DNA of 53,602 nucleotides from Candidatus Accumulibacter conexus (GCA_017592775.1 JAGFNJ010000036.1:1-53602); one strand, 5' to 3'. Positions 42,597 to 51,438 are shown, numbered from the stretch's first letter. Notes: generated by a model not told the origin, from the letters alone. Made by a program: numbers and translations.

Positions 42597-43073
42597 ATGA
42601 CTGAAAGCGAGCCCTTCGCGGGCGACAGGGACCAACCAGCACGTGTTTCGGCGGCAGCCGCCGCGCTACTGCCGGCACGCCTGCGGTCGCTGATCGGCAG
42701 CGAATCGGTGGCCGCTTTCGGCCGCCGCTGCGGCCTTTCCGAATCGGTTCTGCGCACCTACCTCAAGGATGGCCGCATGCCGCCGCTGGACAAGGCGGCG
42801 GCGATCGCTGCCGCGGCCGGCGTCAGCCTCGACTGGCTGGCCGGTGGCGCGCCGGCCGTCGCCGAGGCGCGGGCCGCCTACGCCGCGCGCAGTGCCGCGG
42901 TGGCCGGCGCTGGCAGGGTGATCGACGCACCGGTGCTGGCCAGCATCCTGCAGGCGGTGCTCGAGGCGCAGGGCGCGCAGGCAAGTCCGCAACAGCTCGC
43001 GGCGCGGGCGGTCGATCTCTATCAGCGGGCGATCGGGCCTGAGCCGGACGCCGGGCCGGAGGGCGGCGCGTAG
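42597..43073 (+). CDS. Helix-turn-helix transcriptional regulator (CI/XRE-like)
   Basis: This is a 158-residue protein. The DNA-binding domain spans residues about 22-80: [20 protein letters not shown] and [20 protein letters not shown], ending VSLDWLAGG, the form seen in phage CI-type repressor N-terminal domains. There is no S24 LexA-like cleavage domain; the C-terminal half is Ala-rich with a short helical stretch (residues about 102-140). The ATG at 42597 is chosen because homology starts soon after it and the upstream part of the frame is antisense to the giant gene. No good ribosome binding site is visible. It is divergent from the giant gene with two inverted repeats between them, so it may control that gene, itself or both. 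A strong terminator follows. Confidence 0.8.
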   Translation: MTESEPFAGDRDQPARVSAAAAALLPARLRSLIGSESVAAFGRRCGLSESVLRTYLKDGRMPPLDKAAAIAAAAGVSLDWLAGGAPAVAEARAAYAARSAAVAGAGRVIDAPVLASILQAVLEAQGAQASPQQLAARAVDLYQRAIGPEPDAGPEGGA

Positions 43074-43099
43074 CGCGCCCGGCCGCGGCGGCAGTGCCG

Positions 43100-43138
43100 G
43101 CTGGCGGCAAGCGGCCGCCAGCGATAGCTTTCTTTTTT
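43100..43138 (+). terminator. Rho-independent terminator after the HTH gene
   Basis: A perfect 9-bp stem, GCTGGCGGC/GCCGCCAGC (43100-43108 and 43114-43122) with loop AAGCG, is followed by CTTTCTTTTTT. It ends about 20 bases before the acuI start, separating the two transcripts unless readthrough occurs. Confidence 0.8.
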
Positions 43139-43156
43139 AGCGAGAAGGGAATCAAC

Positions 43157-44140
43157 ATGTTCAGGGGAATCCTCATCAACAAGGACGAGGCGGGCTACCA
43201 GGCACGCCTGCAGGAGATCGACGATGCCATCCTGCCGGCGGGCGATGTCACGGTGCGCGTCGCCTGGTCGACACTCAACTACAAGGACGGCCTGGCGATC
43301 ACCGGCAAGGCGCCGGTCGTCCGCCGCTTTCCGATGGTGCCGGGGATCGATCTCGCCGGCAGCGTCACCGACAGTGCGGATCCGCGCTGGCAGGTCGGCG
43401 ACCAGGTGCTGCTGAACGGCTGGGGCGTCGGCGAGACGCATTGCGGCGGCCTGGCGGAGAAGGCGCGCCTGCGCGGCGAGTGGCTGCTGCCGCTGCCGCC
43501 GGAGTTCACGCCGCGGCAGGCGATGGCGATCGGCACCGCTGGCTACACGGCGATGCTCTGCGTGCTGGCACTCGAGAAGCACGGGCTGCAGCCGGGCGAC
43601 GGCGAGATCCTGGTGACCGGCGCCAACGGCGGCGTCGGCAGTGTGGCGATCGCGCTGCTCGCCGGACTCGGCCACCAGGTGGTCGCGTCGACCGGTCGCC
43701 TCGGCGACGCCGATCACCTGCGGTCGCTCGGCGCGACGGCGGTGATCGATCGCGCCGAGCTGTCGGCGCCCGGCAAGCCGATCGGCAAGGAACGCTGGGC
43801 CGGGGTGGTCGACACCGTCGGCAGCCACACGCTCGCCAACGCCTGCGCGACGACGCGCTACCGCGGTGCGGTGGCCGCCTGCGGCCTCGCCGGCGGGATG
43901 GATTTCCCGGCGACGGTGGCGCCGTTCATCCTGCGCGGCGTGACGCTTTACGGCATCGACAGCGTCATGGCGCCGCTGCCGGTGCGGGCGGAAGCGTGGC
44001 AACGTCTGGCACGCGACCTCGATCCCGGCCGGCTGGAGGCGATGACCACCGAGATCGGCCTCGGCGAGGTGGTGGCGGTGGCCGGCGACCTGCTCGCGGG
44101 CAAGGTGCGCGGGCGGGTGGTGGTCGATGTGAATCGGTAG
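43157..44140 (+). CDS. acuI: AcuI/YhdH-family NADPH-dependent oxidoreductase (acrylyl-CoA reductase type)
   Basis: This is a 327-residue soluble medium-chain dehydrogenase/reductase of the quinone oxidoreductase class. The N-terminal GroES-like half has [20 protein letters not shown] and [14 protein letters not shown]; the Rossmann half has [20 protein letters not shown] as its NADPH loop; the C-terminus reads [19 protein letters not shown]. These are the marks of YhdH/AcuI, which reduces acrylyl-CoA to propionyl-CoA; some members are annotated quinone reductases, so the substrate is inferred. Length is normal. The start is supported by GAGAAGGGA upstream of ATG 43157. The last 65 codons have a diverged copy at 50720-50921. 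Confidence 0.9.
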   Translation: MFRGILINKDEAGYQARLQEIDDAILPAGDVTVRVAWSTLNYKDGLAITGKAPVVRRFPMVPGIDLAGSVTDSADPRWQVGDQVLLNGWGVGETHCGGLAEKARLRGEWLLPLPPEFTPRQAMAIGTAGYTAMLCVLALEKHGLQPGDGEILVTGANGGVGSVAIALLAGLGHQVVASTGRLGDADHLRSLGATAVIDRAELSAPGKPIGKERWAGVVDTVGSHTLANACATTRYRGAVAACGLAGGMDFPATVAPFILRGVTLYGIDSVMAPLPVRAEAWQRLARDLDPGRLEAMTTEIGLGEVVAVAGDLLAGKVRGRVVVDVNR

Positions 44141-44266
44141 TTCGTGGGCGGGGCGAGGGACGGCGGGGCTGCTGCCGCACCGCGGCTGCCGGCGTGCCAC
44201 TCTGGCGATTCTGCTGGCGCCCGGCAAGCGCGATGCAGACGAATGGGAGGATGGTGCCGAGCGGGA

Positions 44267-44764
44267 TCAGGCGTGACCGATCTCGCCGACCCGCTGCAGC
44301 ACCGCCTGAATCACCTCGTCGGAGATTCGGAAGTCGCCGCGCCGCAGTTCCTCGAACGCATCCCGCGCGGAGGGAATCAGTCCGCACTGCTTTGCCATGC
44401 CGATGACCGCCGCCGTTCCGGCGACGGCAATGCCGTGCTCGGCGGCCACGGCGCGGCCGGCGCGCTCGTCGATCAGGATCAGCGCCGGTCCGCCGTGGCG
44501 CAGGGCGATGCGTATGCACGCCGCCTCGCCCTCATCGAGTTCGGGAAGTTCCGGTGTGTCGTCGTCGTCGCAGACGACCAGTGCGCCGGCCTCGATCGCT
44601 TTACGCAGGGCATCCTGCCCGGGCCAGTCGCCGTGGTCGAGAATCTCGGCGCGCACGGATTCCGGCAGAACGAGCGTGCCGAAAAGCACCGGGAGCCAGC
44701 GAAGCCCGCCCAGGCGCGCCAAGGCGATCAGCGGGCTGGCGTCGGCGAGGACGAGCCGAGCCAT
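44267..44764 (-). CDS. DUF3368 PIN-like toxin of a toxin-antitoxin pair
   Basis: This 165-residue protein begins MARLVLADASPLIALARLGG. PIN-domain acidic residues are in place: D8 (ADASPL), E78 and E80 (LDEGEAACI) and D99 (ILIDERAG), with the DUF3368 C-terminal pattern GTAAVIGMAKQCGLIPS. PIN toxins of this kind are Mg-dependent RNases; the target is unknown. It overlaps the antitoxin gene by 37 bases, so the two are translated together. The toxin ends facing the acuI gene. Confidence 0.85.
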   Translation of the reverse strand: MARLVLADASPLIALARLGGLRWLPVLFGTLVLPESVRAEILDHGDWPGQDALRKAIEAGALVVCDDDDTPELPELDEGEAACIRIALRHGGPALILIDERAGRAVAAEHGIAVAGTAAVIGMAKQCGLIPSARDAFEELRRGDFRISDEVIQAVLQRVGEIGHA

Positions 44765-45084
44765 GCGGCGAGGGTTTCCATGTCGCGGTTGGCTTCCTCG
44801 GCCGACCCGCCGATGGCGGGGATCCCCAGGCGGGAAAGATGCTGCAGGAATGCCGGTAGGCTCATCTCCGCCAACCGCGCGGCGCGGCCGAGCGAAAGAT
44901 TGCCGTCTCGGAACAGGGCCGTGGCCAGTGCAGCCCGCACACCGGGCAGCGACAGTTCCTTGTCCAGATGTACCAGCAAGGCGTCCGGCCGGTCGCGGTT
45001 CATGACCACCACCATGCCCTGGCGCGCCTTGCGCAGCGCCTCCGAGGGATTGTTCTTGAGGCTGCTGACATTGACGACATCCAC
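44728..45084 (-). CDS. UPF0175-family antitoxin
   Basis: This is a 118-residue protein. The start is GTG at 45084, chosen for GAGGAGG five bases upstream (45090-45096) and for the family-like beginning VDVVNVSSLKNNPSEALRKA. The first half resembles Phd-type antitoxins (VVVMNRDRPDALLVHLDKEL); the second half is the UPF0175 helix-turn-helix (LFRDGNLSLGRAARLAEMSL then FLQHLSRLGIPAIGG). The family pairs with DUF3368 toxins, as here. It is first in the two-gene operon, the usual order, and three regularly spaced repeats lie directly upstream as a likely autoregulatory operator. Confidence 0.87.
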   Translation of the reverse strand: MDVVNVSSLKNNPSEALRKARQGMVVVMNRDRPDALLVHLDKELSLPGVRAALATALFRDGNLSLGRAARLAEMSLPAFLQHLSRLGIPAIGGSAEEANRDMETLAAWLGSSSPTPAR

Positions 45085-45097
45085 GCTGGCCTCCTCA

Positions 45098-45130
45098 TGG
45101 GAATCTGATCTGGGAATGTATGATGGGAAT
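45098..45130. promoter_or_regulatory. Three TGGGAAT repeats at 13-base intervals upstream of the antitoxin gene
   Basis: TGGGAAT occurs at 45098-45104, 45111-45117 and 45124-45130, each start exactly 13 bases after the last, just beyond the antitoxin ribosome binding site. They sit between the divergent antitoxin and cell-wall hydrolase genes. Binding by the UPF0175 antitoxin is inferred from location. Confidence 0.5.
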
Positions 45131-45171
45131 GTTAACACGGCGACCGGCGTGATCAAAGAAGGAAGGAATGA

Positions 45172-46029
45172 ATGATGGACCACACTGCGCCGATCGTCAT
45201 GCTCGTCGTCGTCCTGGCCGTCGTTGCGTTGGCATTTGCGGCGCGTTGGCGACGCGCCGCCGGCGCGGAGTCCGCGGGCTGGCAAGGGCCGGGCGGCTCG
45301 GCTCGAGGAACGCTGGTCGCGGCCGCAGCGCTGCCAGTCGCCGCCTTCGTGGCGCTCACCTTTGGCTTGCTGGCGCCGCCCGCAGCCGTCGCCGACGATC
45401 TGCCGTCGTGTCTGCGACGCGTGGCGGACCAAGCGCCGCGGGACGTGCTTCTCGCCGTCCGGCCGGGCGACGAGGAACTGCTGGCGCGGCTGGTGTACGC
45501 CGAGGCGCGGTCGGCCGGCTTCGCCGACGATCCGCGGGTGGCGCGCGGAATCGCCTGGGGCGCGATGAACCGGGTGCGTCTGGGCGAGGTGTCGGCAAGC
45601 GCGCGTCGGCGATACGGCAGCGGGGTCGCCGGGGTGATCTTCCAGCCGCAGCAGTTCAACCCGGCGGTCTCGCGACGTTCGCCCTTCGCCGCCGACTTTC
45701 TCTGTCCGCAGGACGCGGCGGCTTGGCGGCTCGCCGTGGCAGCGGCCGGCATGGCGCTGCGCGGGCACGGCAATCCGCTGCTCGACACGGCATGGGAGCG
45801 GCGCCACGGCCTTTCTCTGGTGGTCAATTTCTACTATCCGCATTCGCCGCAGGCGCGCGGTCCGCTCGCCCCCTGGGAAGGCAGCGCCGGGCTGCGCTTC
45901 ATTGGCGAGCCGGAGTCCGCCGATCTGCCGCCTGCCGCGCGAGTCCGCTTCTATCGCCTCGATCGGCCACCGGCTGACCTCGATCCCGCGGCGCGCCGTC
46001 CTTCGCCGCCGGCTTCCGGGGGGAAGTGA
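45172..46029 (+). CDS. SleB-type cell-wall hydrolase (Hydrolase_2)
   Basis: This is a 285-residue protein. Two hydrophobic segments (residues about 8-24 and 48-70) suggest membrane anchoring before a periplasmic domain at about 75-255. The domain reads LARLVYAEARSAGFADDPRV (E111 is the likely catalytic Glu), VARGIAWGAMNRVR, FQPQQFNPAV, FLCPQD and VVNFYYPHS, the layout of SleB/CwlJ-type peptidoglycan hydrolases. ATG 45172 is used, with GGAAGG at 45161-45166; ATG 45175 is also possible. The tail (PPADLDPAARRPSPPASGGK) is Pro-rich. It is divergent from the toxin-antitoxin operon. A broken copy lies at 50970-51438. Confidence 0.85.
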   Translation: MMDHTAPIVMLVVVLAVVALAFAARWRRAAGAESAGWQGPGGSARGTLVAAAALPVAAFVALTFGLLAPPAAVADDLPSCLRRVADQAPRDVLLAVRPGDEELLARLVYAEARSAGFADDPRVARGIAWGAMNRVRLGEVSASARRRYGSGVAGVIFQPQQFNPAVSRRSPFAADFLCPQDAAAWRLAVAAAGMALRGHGNPLLDTAWERRHGLSLVVNFYYPHSPQARGPLAPWEGSAGLRFIGEPESADLPPAARVRFYRLDRPPADLDPAARRPSPPASGGK

Positions 46030-46348
46030 CGAATCCGCCTTGAGGTGCGGCGCAAGGGCTGGCTGCCGGGTTCGTCGGCGGATTGGTGTCAGGGCCTGTC
46101 GTGCAATGGATGTGGCGTCAAACGTGTCGACGACAGCCTCAATCGACGGCGACCGAGTGGGCTGATCGGCCTTTACCGCCGGTGCATGCTCGGCTGCACG
46201 ACGGCGGATGGCCTGGACGATGTCGGCCCATGCCTGTCGGCCCCAGTCAAACGGATCGCCCAATCAATCGCTTGCGATGCGGCAGTAGACCGGCGTCTGC
46301 CGCCGCGGCGGTCCGCGTAGCGGCAACAGGCGACGGGCGAGCGCCATC
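46030..46348. other. Intergenic gap between converging genes, nothing recognised
   Basis: The gap separates the stops of the cell-wall hydrolase (+) and the histidine kinase (-). Short open frames on both strands have no recognisable content. I found no T-rich terminator hairpin on either strand. Confidence 0.5.
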
Positions 46349-49300
46349 TCAACGCGGTACGGCGCCCCAAGTGGCGGCTGCGGACTGCGTGTCAGGGGCC
46401 TGCAGCGGCAGCTCGAGGACGAAGGTGGTTCCCGTGCCGGGTGTGCTGCGCGCCTCGATGCGGCCGCCGAGCACCCGGGTGGCGATGCTGTAGACGATGT
46501 GCAGGCCGAGGCCGCTGCCGCCTTGGCCGAGGCGGGTCGTGAAGAACGGATCGAAGATGCGCGGCAGGTGCTCGGCGGCAATGCCGCAACCGTTGTCGCT
46601 GACCGTCATGGTGAGGCGTCCGTTGCGGGGCTGGCTCACCTCGATCTCGAGGAGGCCCGCTTCGGCCTGGGCGAAGCCATGCACGAGCGCGTTGGTTGCC
46701 AGGTTGGTGATGACCTGGCCCAAGGGGCCGGGGAAGCTGTCCATGACGATGCCGTCCGGGATGTCGACCCGGATGCGATGCGGGGTCTTCCGGTACTGCG
46801 GTTGCAGTGTGGCGACGATCCCGCCGATCGTCGCCGCGAGGTCGAACCGCCGGCGCTGCGCGCTCGTCTGGTCGACGGCGACCTGCTTGAAATGTCCGAT
46901 CAGGTCGTTCGCCTGCAGGAGGTTGCGCTCGAGCAGGCTGGTGGCCTGCATCGCCACGGCGACGAAGTCGCGCAGCGCCGTGCGCGACAGGCTCGCGCCC
47001 TCCGCCAGTTGCGAGAACTTGCGGGTCCTGTCGGACAGGGTGGTGGCCACCATCAGGCTGTTGCCCAGCGGCGTTCCCATCTCGTGCGCCACGCCGGCTA
47101 CCAGCGAACCCAGCGAGGCCAGCTTCTCGCTGCGGATGAGTTCTTCCTGGGCGCGACGCAAGGTGTCCAGCGTTTCCCGCAACTGTGTGTTGGAGGTGGC
47201 GAGTTCTTCGGTGCGCAGCCTGACGCGCTCGTCGAGTTCCTCGTTTGCACGCCGAAGGCCCTCCTCGGCCTGCTTGCGGGCGGTGATGTCGAGGGTGGCC
47301 CCCACCGTGCGCAGTGGTTGACGCGAGCCGCCGTCGCCGGCGAAGGACGTCTGCCCCATCGCCAGCACCCAGCGGACGCCGGAGTGGCCAACGATGCGGT
47401 ATTCGGCCTCGTACTGGCCGTCGCCGTTCACGTCGTGGGTACGCTGGATGGCCGCCAGGACCGGCTCGCGGTCATCGGGATGAATGGCCTCGATGAACGA
47501 ATCGATGCTTCGCGGCTCGTCGGCCCCCCAGCCGAATAGCGCGCGCAGCTCGGGCGACCAGTAGATCGTGCCGGCCCGGTGATCGCGGTCGAAGATGCCG
47601 ATCCCGGAGACGCGAATCGCCTGCCGCAGGCGGTCCTCGCTCTGGCGCACCGCTTCTTCGGCGCGCCTGCGCTCGGAGACGTCGCGCACGAAGGCGAAGC
47701 CGTAGACCCGACCGCCGAAAGCGATGGATCGCGACGATGCTTCGACCGGGAAGATGCTGCCGTCCTTGCGCCGGTGCCGCGTGCCGTTGCGCAGCAAGCC
47801 GGCCAGTTCGGAGCCTTGCGCCGATTCGCGCCAGCCGGCTTCGCTGGTGTCCGGATCGACATCCCAGAGGTGCAGCCGCAACAGCTCTTCGCGCGTGTAG
47901 CCGAGCGAGCGGCACGCCTGGTCATTAGCATGGACGAAACCGCCGTCCCGGTCCAGCCAGAAGATGGCGTCCGACGCGTGCTCGACCGAGAGGCTGGTCA
48001 GCTCCAGCATCTCCTCCGACTGCTTGCGGGCGCTGATGTCGGCATGCGTGCCGAGCAGCCTGAGCGGCCGCCCCTGCCCGTCGCAGGCGACCACCCTGCC
48101 GACCGATTGAATCCATCGCCACTCGCCCGACTTGGTCTGCAGCCGGTACTCCAGCTGGTATTCGCTGCGCGTGCCGGCGATGCACTCGTGCAATGTCCGC
48201 CCGGCGGTGTCGCGGTCGTCCGGGTGCACGCGCTCGAACCAGCTCGCCGCATTCAATTGCAGTTCGCCGGCTGCGTAACCGAGCATGCCGGCATACTCGG
48301 CGCTGATCACCGCCTCGCCGGTGCCGAGGTCGAGGTCGTAGAAGCCGAGATTCCCCGCGACCAGGGCGAGGCGCAGTCGCTCCTCGTTGTTCCTGAGTGC
48401 CGTTTCGGCGTCGCGACGTCTCCGGCTTTCGCGCACGGCCTCGGTGAGGCTCGCGCAGTTGTTCAGGAAGGGTGCGAGCTGTGTCGCCAGTTGTTCGCCG
48501 TAGCCCCCCTTGCGGTTGGCGACACCGACCATTCCGACCAGTTCGTCGCCACGGAAGAAGGGCAGTCCCATGAACGCGTTCAGCGGGGGATGGCCGGGCG
48601 GACGGCCGTGTCGCCGGGGATCGTTGTCGGGATCGTTGGCGATGACCGGCCTTGCGGTGGTCATCACGGCGCCGAAGAGCGTGTTCAGGTTGCGGAACTC
48701 CAGCCCCTGTGACGAATGCGTCGCGTAGAACGCCCGCGTTTCGTCGTTCCAGGCGATGTTGGTGATCGCCTGCGTGCGCAGGAAGGGCGATCCGTCTTCG
48801 TTGCGGCACACCTCGCCGATGAAACCGTACTCGCTTTCGGTCATCTCCAGCAGTGAGGACAACATGCGCTCGAAGACCTCGCGGGTATCTGCACCAGCGA
48901 TGTACAGGGCCTGCGTCTGGCTGATGGCGTTGATCAGGGTGTTGGAGGTGCGCAAGGAACCCTCCGCGCCCTTGCGCCGCCGGATGTTGTTGATGAGCAG
49001 GAGGACGGCCAGGCTCAAGGCGAGGAGCACGGCCGCCGTCACCCAGACGGTGCCGCGATACTGGTCGTAGAGCGTCGGCAGCTTGCCGACGACGACGCTT
49101 CCTTCGGGAAGTTGAGACTCGTTGATGCCGTGGCGCTGCATTTGGCCATGGTTGAAGACGTAGGCCAGCGGCGCCTGTTGCACCGGAATGCTCCGCGCGT
49201 CCTCGCCCGCCAGGATGCGCACCGCCATCCGTGCCGCGAGCCGTCCGACGTCGGTGCCGTCCTCGACCTTGCCGCCGAGGGTCAGGCCGCCGCGGACGCG

Positions 49301-50164
49301 ATGGCTGGTGATGTCGAACAGCGGCGCCGGCGACGCGGCGCTCACCCGGCCGATGACTTCCGCCGGACTGTGCCATTTGCCCGCTGCGTCATGGGCGGCG
49401 GCGAGGACGAAGACGATGTCGTCCGCCGACAGCGCGGCGGCGCTGGCGACGATCTCCTCGAGCTTGAGATCGTGCTTGATCCGGATCGGTATGTTCGTCT
49501 TCAGCGTGCCGAGGGCGTCGCGCGCATGGTCCAAACCCGTACCGGAATCGGCCCGGTTCGCGTACACCACGACTTGCGCGGCCTTCGGTCGCAGGCGCTG
49601 TGCCGCCTGCAGGGTCGACGGGATGTCGATCCGTTCGATCACTCCCGTGATCGCGATCTCCGGCGGCAAAGCTGTCGCGTCGAAGGCCGCCGCATCGCTG
49701 AAGACGACCGGCGTGCCGGCGAACAGCGACGGCTGGTTCCTGGCGAGGAAGGAAACGGCTGCGTCATCGGTGGCGATGATCAGGTCGAAGCGCTGCGAGC
49801 GGTAGCGGCGCCCGAGATGGTCTGCGAAGCCGCGCTCGTCGTAGGGGGCCGGCAATCGCAGGACATCCATGTACTCCAGGAAGATCTCCGGACGCAGGCG
49901 GCTCTCCTCGAGCACCGACGTGATCCCCTCGACCTGGGCGTCGGTCCACGCGAAACCCAGGTGGTACGAACTCAGTACGAGAACGGCCTGGCGATCGGGA
50001 GCAGCCTGGACGTCGTCGGTCGCGATCAGGAAGGTCGCCAGGATCACTGCCAAGCCGAGCATGCGGATGCCGTTCAGGACGCGCATGCCGGCCACGCCCA
50101 GCCGCGCCAGTTGACGCGCGGCAAGGCGGATGCGGACCGCGGCTGTGCCCGCCTCAGGTGTCAT
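46349..50164 (-). CDS. Multi-PAS sensor histidine kinase with periplasmic substrate-binding-like sensor
   Basis: This is a 1,271-residue membrane sensor. From ATG 50164 the order is: signal/membrane segment (about 27-55, MLGLAVILATFLIATD), a periplasmic ABC_sub_bind-like domain (about 60-335, VLVLSSYHLGFAWTDAQVEG), a membrane helix (371-393), a GAF domain (about 420-575), three PAS/PAC units (about 585-710, 720-835 and 840-965), a coiled linker, the phosphoacceptor box VAGVAHEMGTPLGNS (H1027) and an ATPase domain with NALVHGF, DNGCGIA and GQGGSGLGLHIVYSI. No receiver domain is fused and no response regulator lies nearby, so its partner is unknown. The start is uncertain: GTG 50191 and ATG 50086 (which would put the signal peptide at the very N-terminus) are alternatives. 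Confidence 0.9.
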   Translation of the reverse strand: MTPEAGTAAVRIRLAARQLARLGVAGMRVLNGIRMLGLAVILATFLIATDDVQAAPDRQAVLVLSSYHLGFAWTDAQVEGITSVLEESRLRPEIFLEYMDVLRLPAPYDERGFADHLGRRYRSQRFDLIIATDDAAVSFLARNQPSLFAGTPVVFSDAAAFDATALPPEIAITGVIERIDIPSTLQAAQRLRPKAAQVVVYANRADSGTGLDHARDALGTLKTNIPIRIKHDLKLEEIVASAAALSADDIVFVLAAAHDAAGKWHSPAEVIGRVSAASPAPLFDITSHRVRGGLTLGGKVEDGTDVGRLAARMAVRILAGEDARSIPVQQAPLAYVFNHGQMQRHGINESQLPEGSVVVGKLPTLYDQYRGTVWVTAAVLLALSLAVLLLINNIRRRKGAEGSLRTSNTLINAISQTQALYIAGADTREVFERMLSSLLEMTESEYGFIGEVCRNEDGSPFLRTQAITNIAWNDETRAFYATHSSQGLEFRNLNTLFGAVMTTARPVIANDPDNDPRRHGRPPGHPPLNAFMGLPFFRGDELVGMVGVANRKGGYGEQLATQLAPFLNNCASLTEAVRESRRRRDAETALRNNEERLRLALVAGNLGFYDLDLGTGEAVISAEYAGMLGYAAGELQLNAASWFERVHPDDRDTAGRTLHECIAGTRSEYQLEYRLQTKSGEWRWIQSVGRVVACDGQGRPLRLLGTHADISARKQSEEMLELTSLSVEHASDAIFWLDRDGGFVHANDQACRSLGYTREELLRLHLWDVDPDTSEAGWRESAQGSELAGLLRNGTRHRRKDGSIFPVEASSRSIAFGGRVYGFAFVRDVSERRRAEEAVRQSEDRLRQAIRVSGIGIFDRDHRAGTIYWSPELRALFGWGADEPRSIDSFIEAIHPDDREPVLAAIQRTHDVNGDGQYEAEYRIVGHSGVRWVLAMGQTSFAGDGGSRQPLRTVGATLDITARKQAEEGLRRANEELDERVRLRTEELATSNTQLRETLDTLRRAQEELIRSEKLASLGSLVAGVAHEMGTPLGNSLMVATTLSDRTRKFSQLAEGASLSRTALRDFVAVAMQATSLLERNLLQANDLIGHFKQVAVDQTSAQRRRFDLAATIGGIVATLQPQYRKTPHRIRVDIPDGIVMDSFPGPLGQVITNLATNALVHGFAQAEAGLLEIEVSQPRNGRLTMTVSDNGCGIAAEHLPRIFDPFFTTRLGQGGSGLGLHIVYSIATRVLGGRIEARSTPGTGTTFVLELPLQAPDTQSAAATWGAVPR

Positions 50165-50237
50165 GCTGTCCACCCGGGCTGTCGCGCGCACGGGTCGATG
50201 GCGAACGGGCGGGCGATGCCCGCAGCCTCCAGCGCCA

Positions 50238-50519
50238 TCAGTGCGACGGGTGCGGGACGAGGAGATCGGCGATGGCGTCGATCAGCGCGCAGCGCGGTGC
50301 TCGGGACTTCGTCATGTGGCCGTCGACGGCGAGAATGACCCGGCGCGCCGCGGCAAGCCGCGGGTGTTGCTCGTCGGTCTCGGGCTCGTCAAGAAGGTCG
50401 ATCCCGTCGCTGCGGCTGCAGAGCGGGGATGCAGGCGCCGCTTTCGGCCTGCGCCATTGCGCCCGTCCGCGCAGTGCGGGAGCGCGGGGGAAACGCGGGG
50501 CGACAGGCTGTTCGTTCAC
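50238..50519 (-). CDS. Small hypothetical protein upstream of the histidine kinase
   Basis: This is a 93-codon frame with GTG start at 50519, preceded by GGGGAGAG (50525-50532) at a good distance and by a plausible promoter at 50564-50593. The N-terminal half is Arg/Pro/Ala-rich; the C-terminal half looks more protein-like (DGIDLLDEPETDEQHPRLAA, then VILAVDGHMTKSRAPRCALI, then DAIADLL). No family is recognised. It ends 73 bases before the kinase start and may be cotranscribed with it. It could also be a fragment of an older gene. Confidence 0.4.
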   Translation of the reverse strand: MNEQPVAPRFPRAPALRGRAQWRRPKAAPASPLCSRSDGIDLLDEPETDEQHPRLAAARRVILAVDGHMTKSRAPRCALIDAIADLLVPHPSH

Positions 50520-50563
50520 GAAGACTCTCCCCTGGGGCGCGGCAGCGCCCTTGCAGGGGGACA

Positions 50564-50593
50564 ATGATAGTACGAGTTTCGGGGGCTGGCCAA
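50564..50593 (-). promoter_or_regulatory. Candidate sigma-70 promoter for the small gene and kinase
   Basis: On the minus strand, TTGGCC (50593-50588) and TATCAT (50569-50564) are separated by 18 bases in a locally AT-richer stretch. Predicted start of transcription is about 35-40 bases before the GTG at 50519. Confidence 0.4.
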
Positions 50594-50719
50594 GGCCGCG
50601 GGTCCCGTTGCTGTCGCAAGTGCGTGAGCACAAGGCGGAGCAAGCACGCAGCACGCGCACGATTCGGTGCCCCGCGGCCGGAAAAGGTCAACGTCCCGTC
50701 CCGTCTCTTCTGCTCTCTT

Positions 50720-50921
50720 GCGTGACGCTCTACGGCATGGACAGCGTCATGGCGCCGCTGCCGGTGCGGGCGGAAGCCTGGCGACGCCTGGCACGCGACC
50801 TCGATCCCGGCCGGCTGCAGGCGATGACCAGCGAGATGGGTCTCGGCGAGGCGGTGGTGGTTGTCGGTGACCTGTTCGCCGGCAAGGTGCGCGGGCGGGT
50901 GGTGGTCGATGTGAATCGCCA
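50720..50921 (+). pseudogene. 3' fragment of an acuI copy
   Basis: The frame reads [20 protein letters not shown] and continues to GRVVVDVNR, matching the last 65 codons of the acuI gene at 43157-44140 with scattered changes. The 5' part is absent; the match begins abruptly at 50720. The acuI stop TAG has become CAG, so the frame reads on into the following hydrolase copy. Confidence 0.85.
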
Positions 50922-50969
50922 GCTTGCCGGCGGGGCAGGGGGGGCGGGCAGGGCGATCGCCGACAGTCA

Positions 50970-51438
50970 CCGTCTGCGGATGGGATTGGCGGCGCTGGCT
51001 TACGGATTGCTGGCGACGCACGCGGCAGTCGCCGACGATCTGCCATCGTGTCTGCGACGCGTGGTGGAGCAGGCGCCACAGGAAGTGCTTCTCGCCGTCC
51101 GGCCGGGCGACGAGGAACTGCTGGCGCGGCTGGTGTACGCCGAGGCGCGGTCGACCGGCTTCGCCGACGATCCGCGGGTGGCGCGTGGAATCGCCTGGGG
51201 CGCGATGAACCGGGCACGATGAACCGGTGGCGTCTGGGCGAGGTGTCGGCAAGCGCGCGTCGGCGATACGGCAGCGGGGTCGCCGGGGTGATCTTCCAGC
51301 CGCAACAGTTCAACCCTGCCGTCTCGCGACGTTCGCCCTTCGCCGCCGATTTTCTCTGCCCGCAGGACGCGGCGGCGTGGCGGCTCGCCATCTAAGCCGC
51401 TGGCATGGCGCGGCTCGGACACGATGATCCGCTACCGG
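50970..51438 (+). pseudogene. Broken copy of the SleB-type cell-wall hydrolase
   Basis: Similarity to the gene at 45172-46029 starts near its second membrane segment (AALAYGLLATHAAVADDLPS) and continues through LARLVYAEARS. A duplicated GCACGATGAACCGG-like insertion at about 51216-51229 then breaks the frame (TGA at 51220-51222). Homology goes on in another frame (WRLGEVSASARRRYGSG to AAAWRLAI) and meets a second stop near 51393. After about 51438 the sequence no longer matches. The catalytic Glu region survives but the domain is split. Confidence 0.85.
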
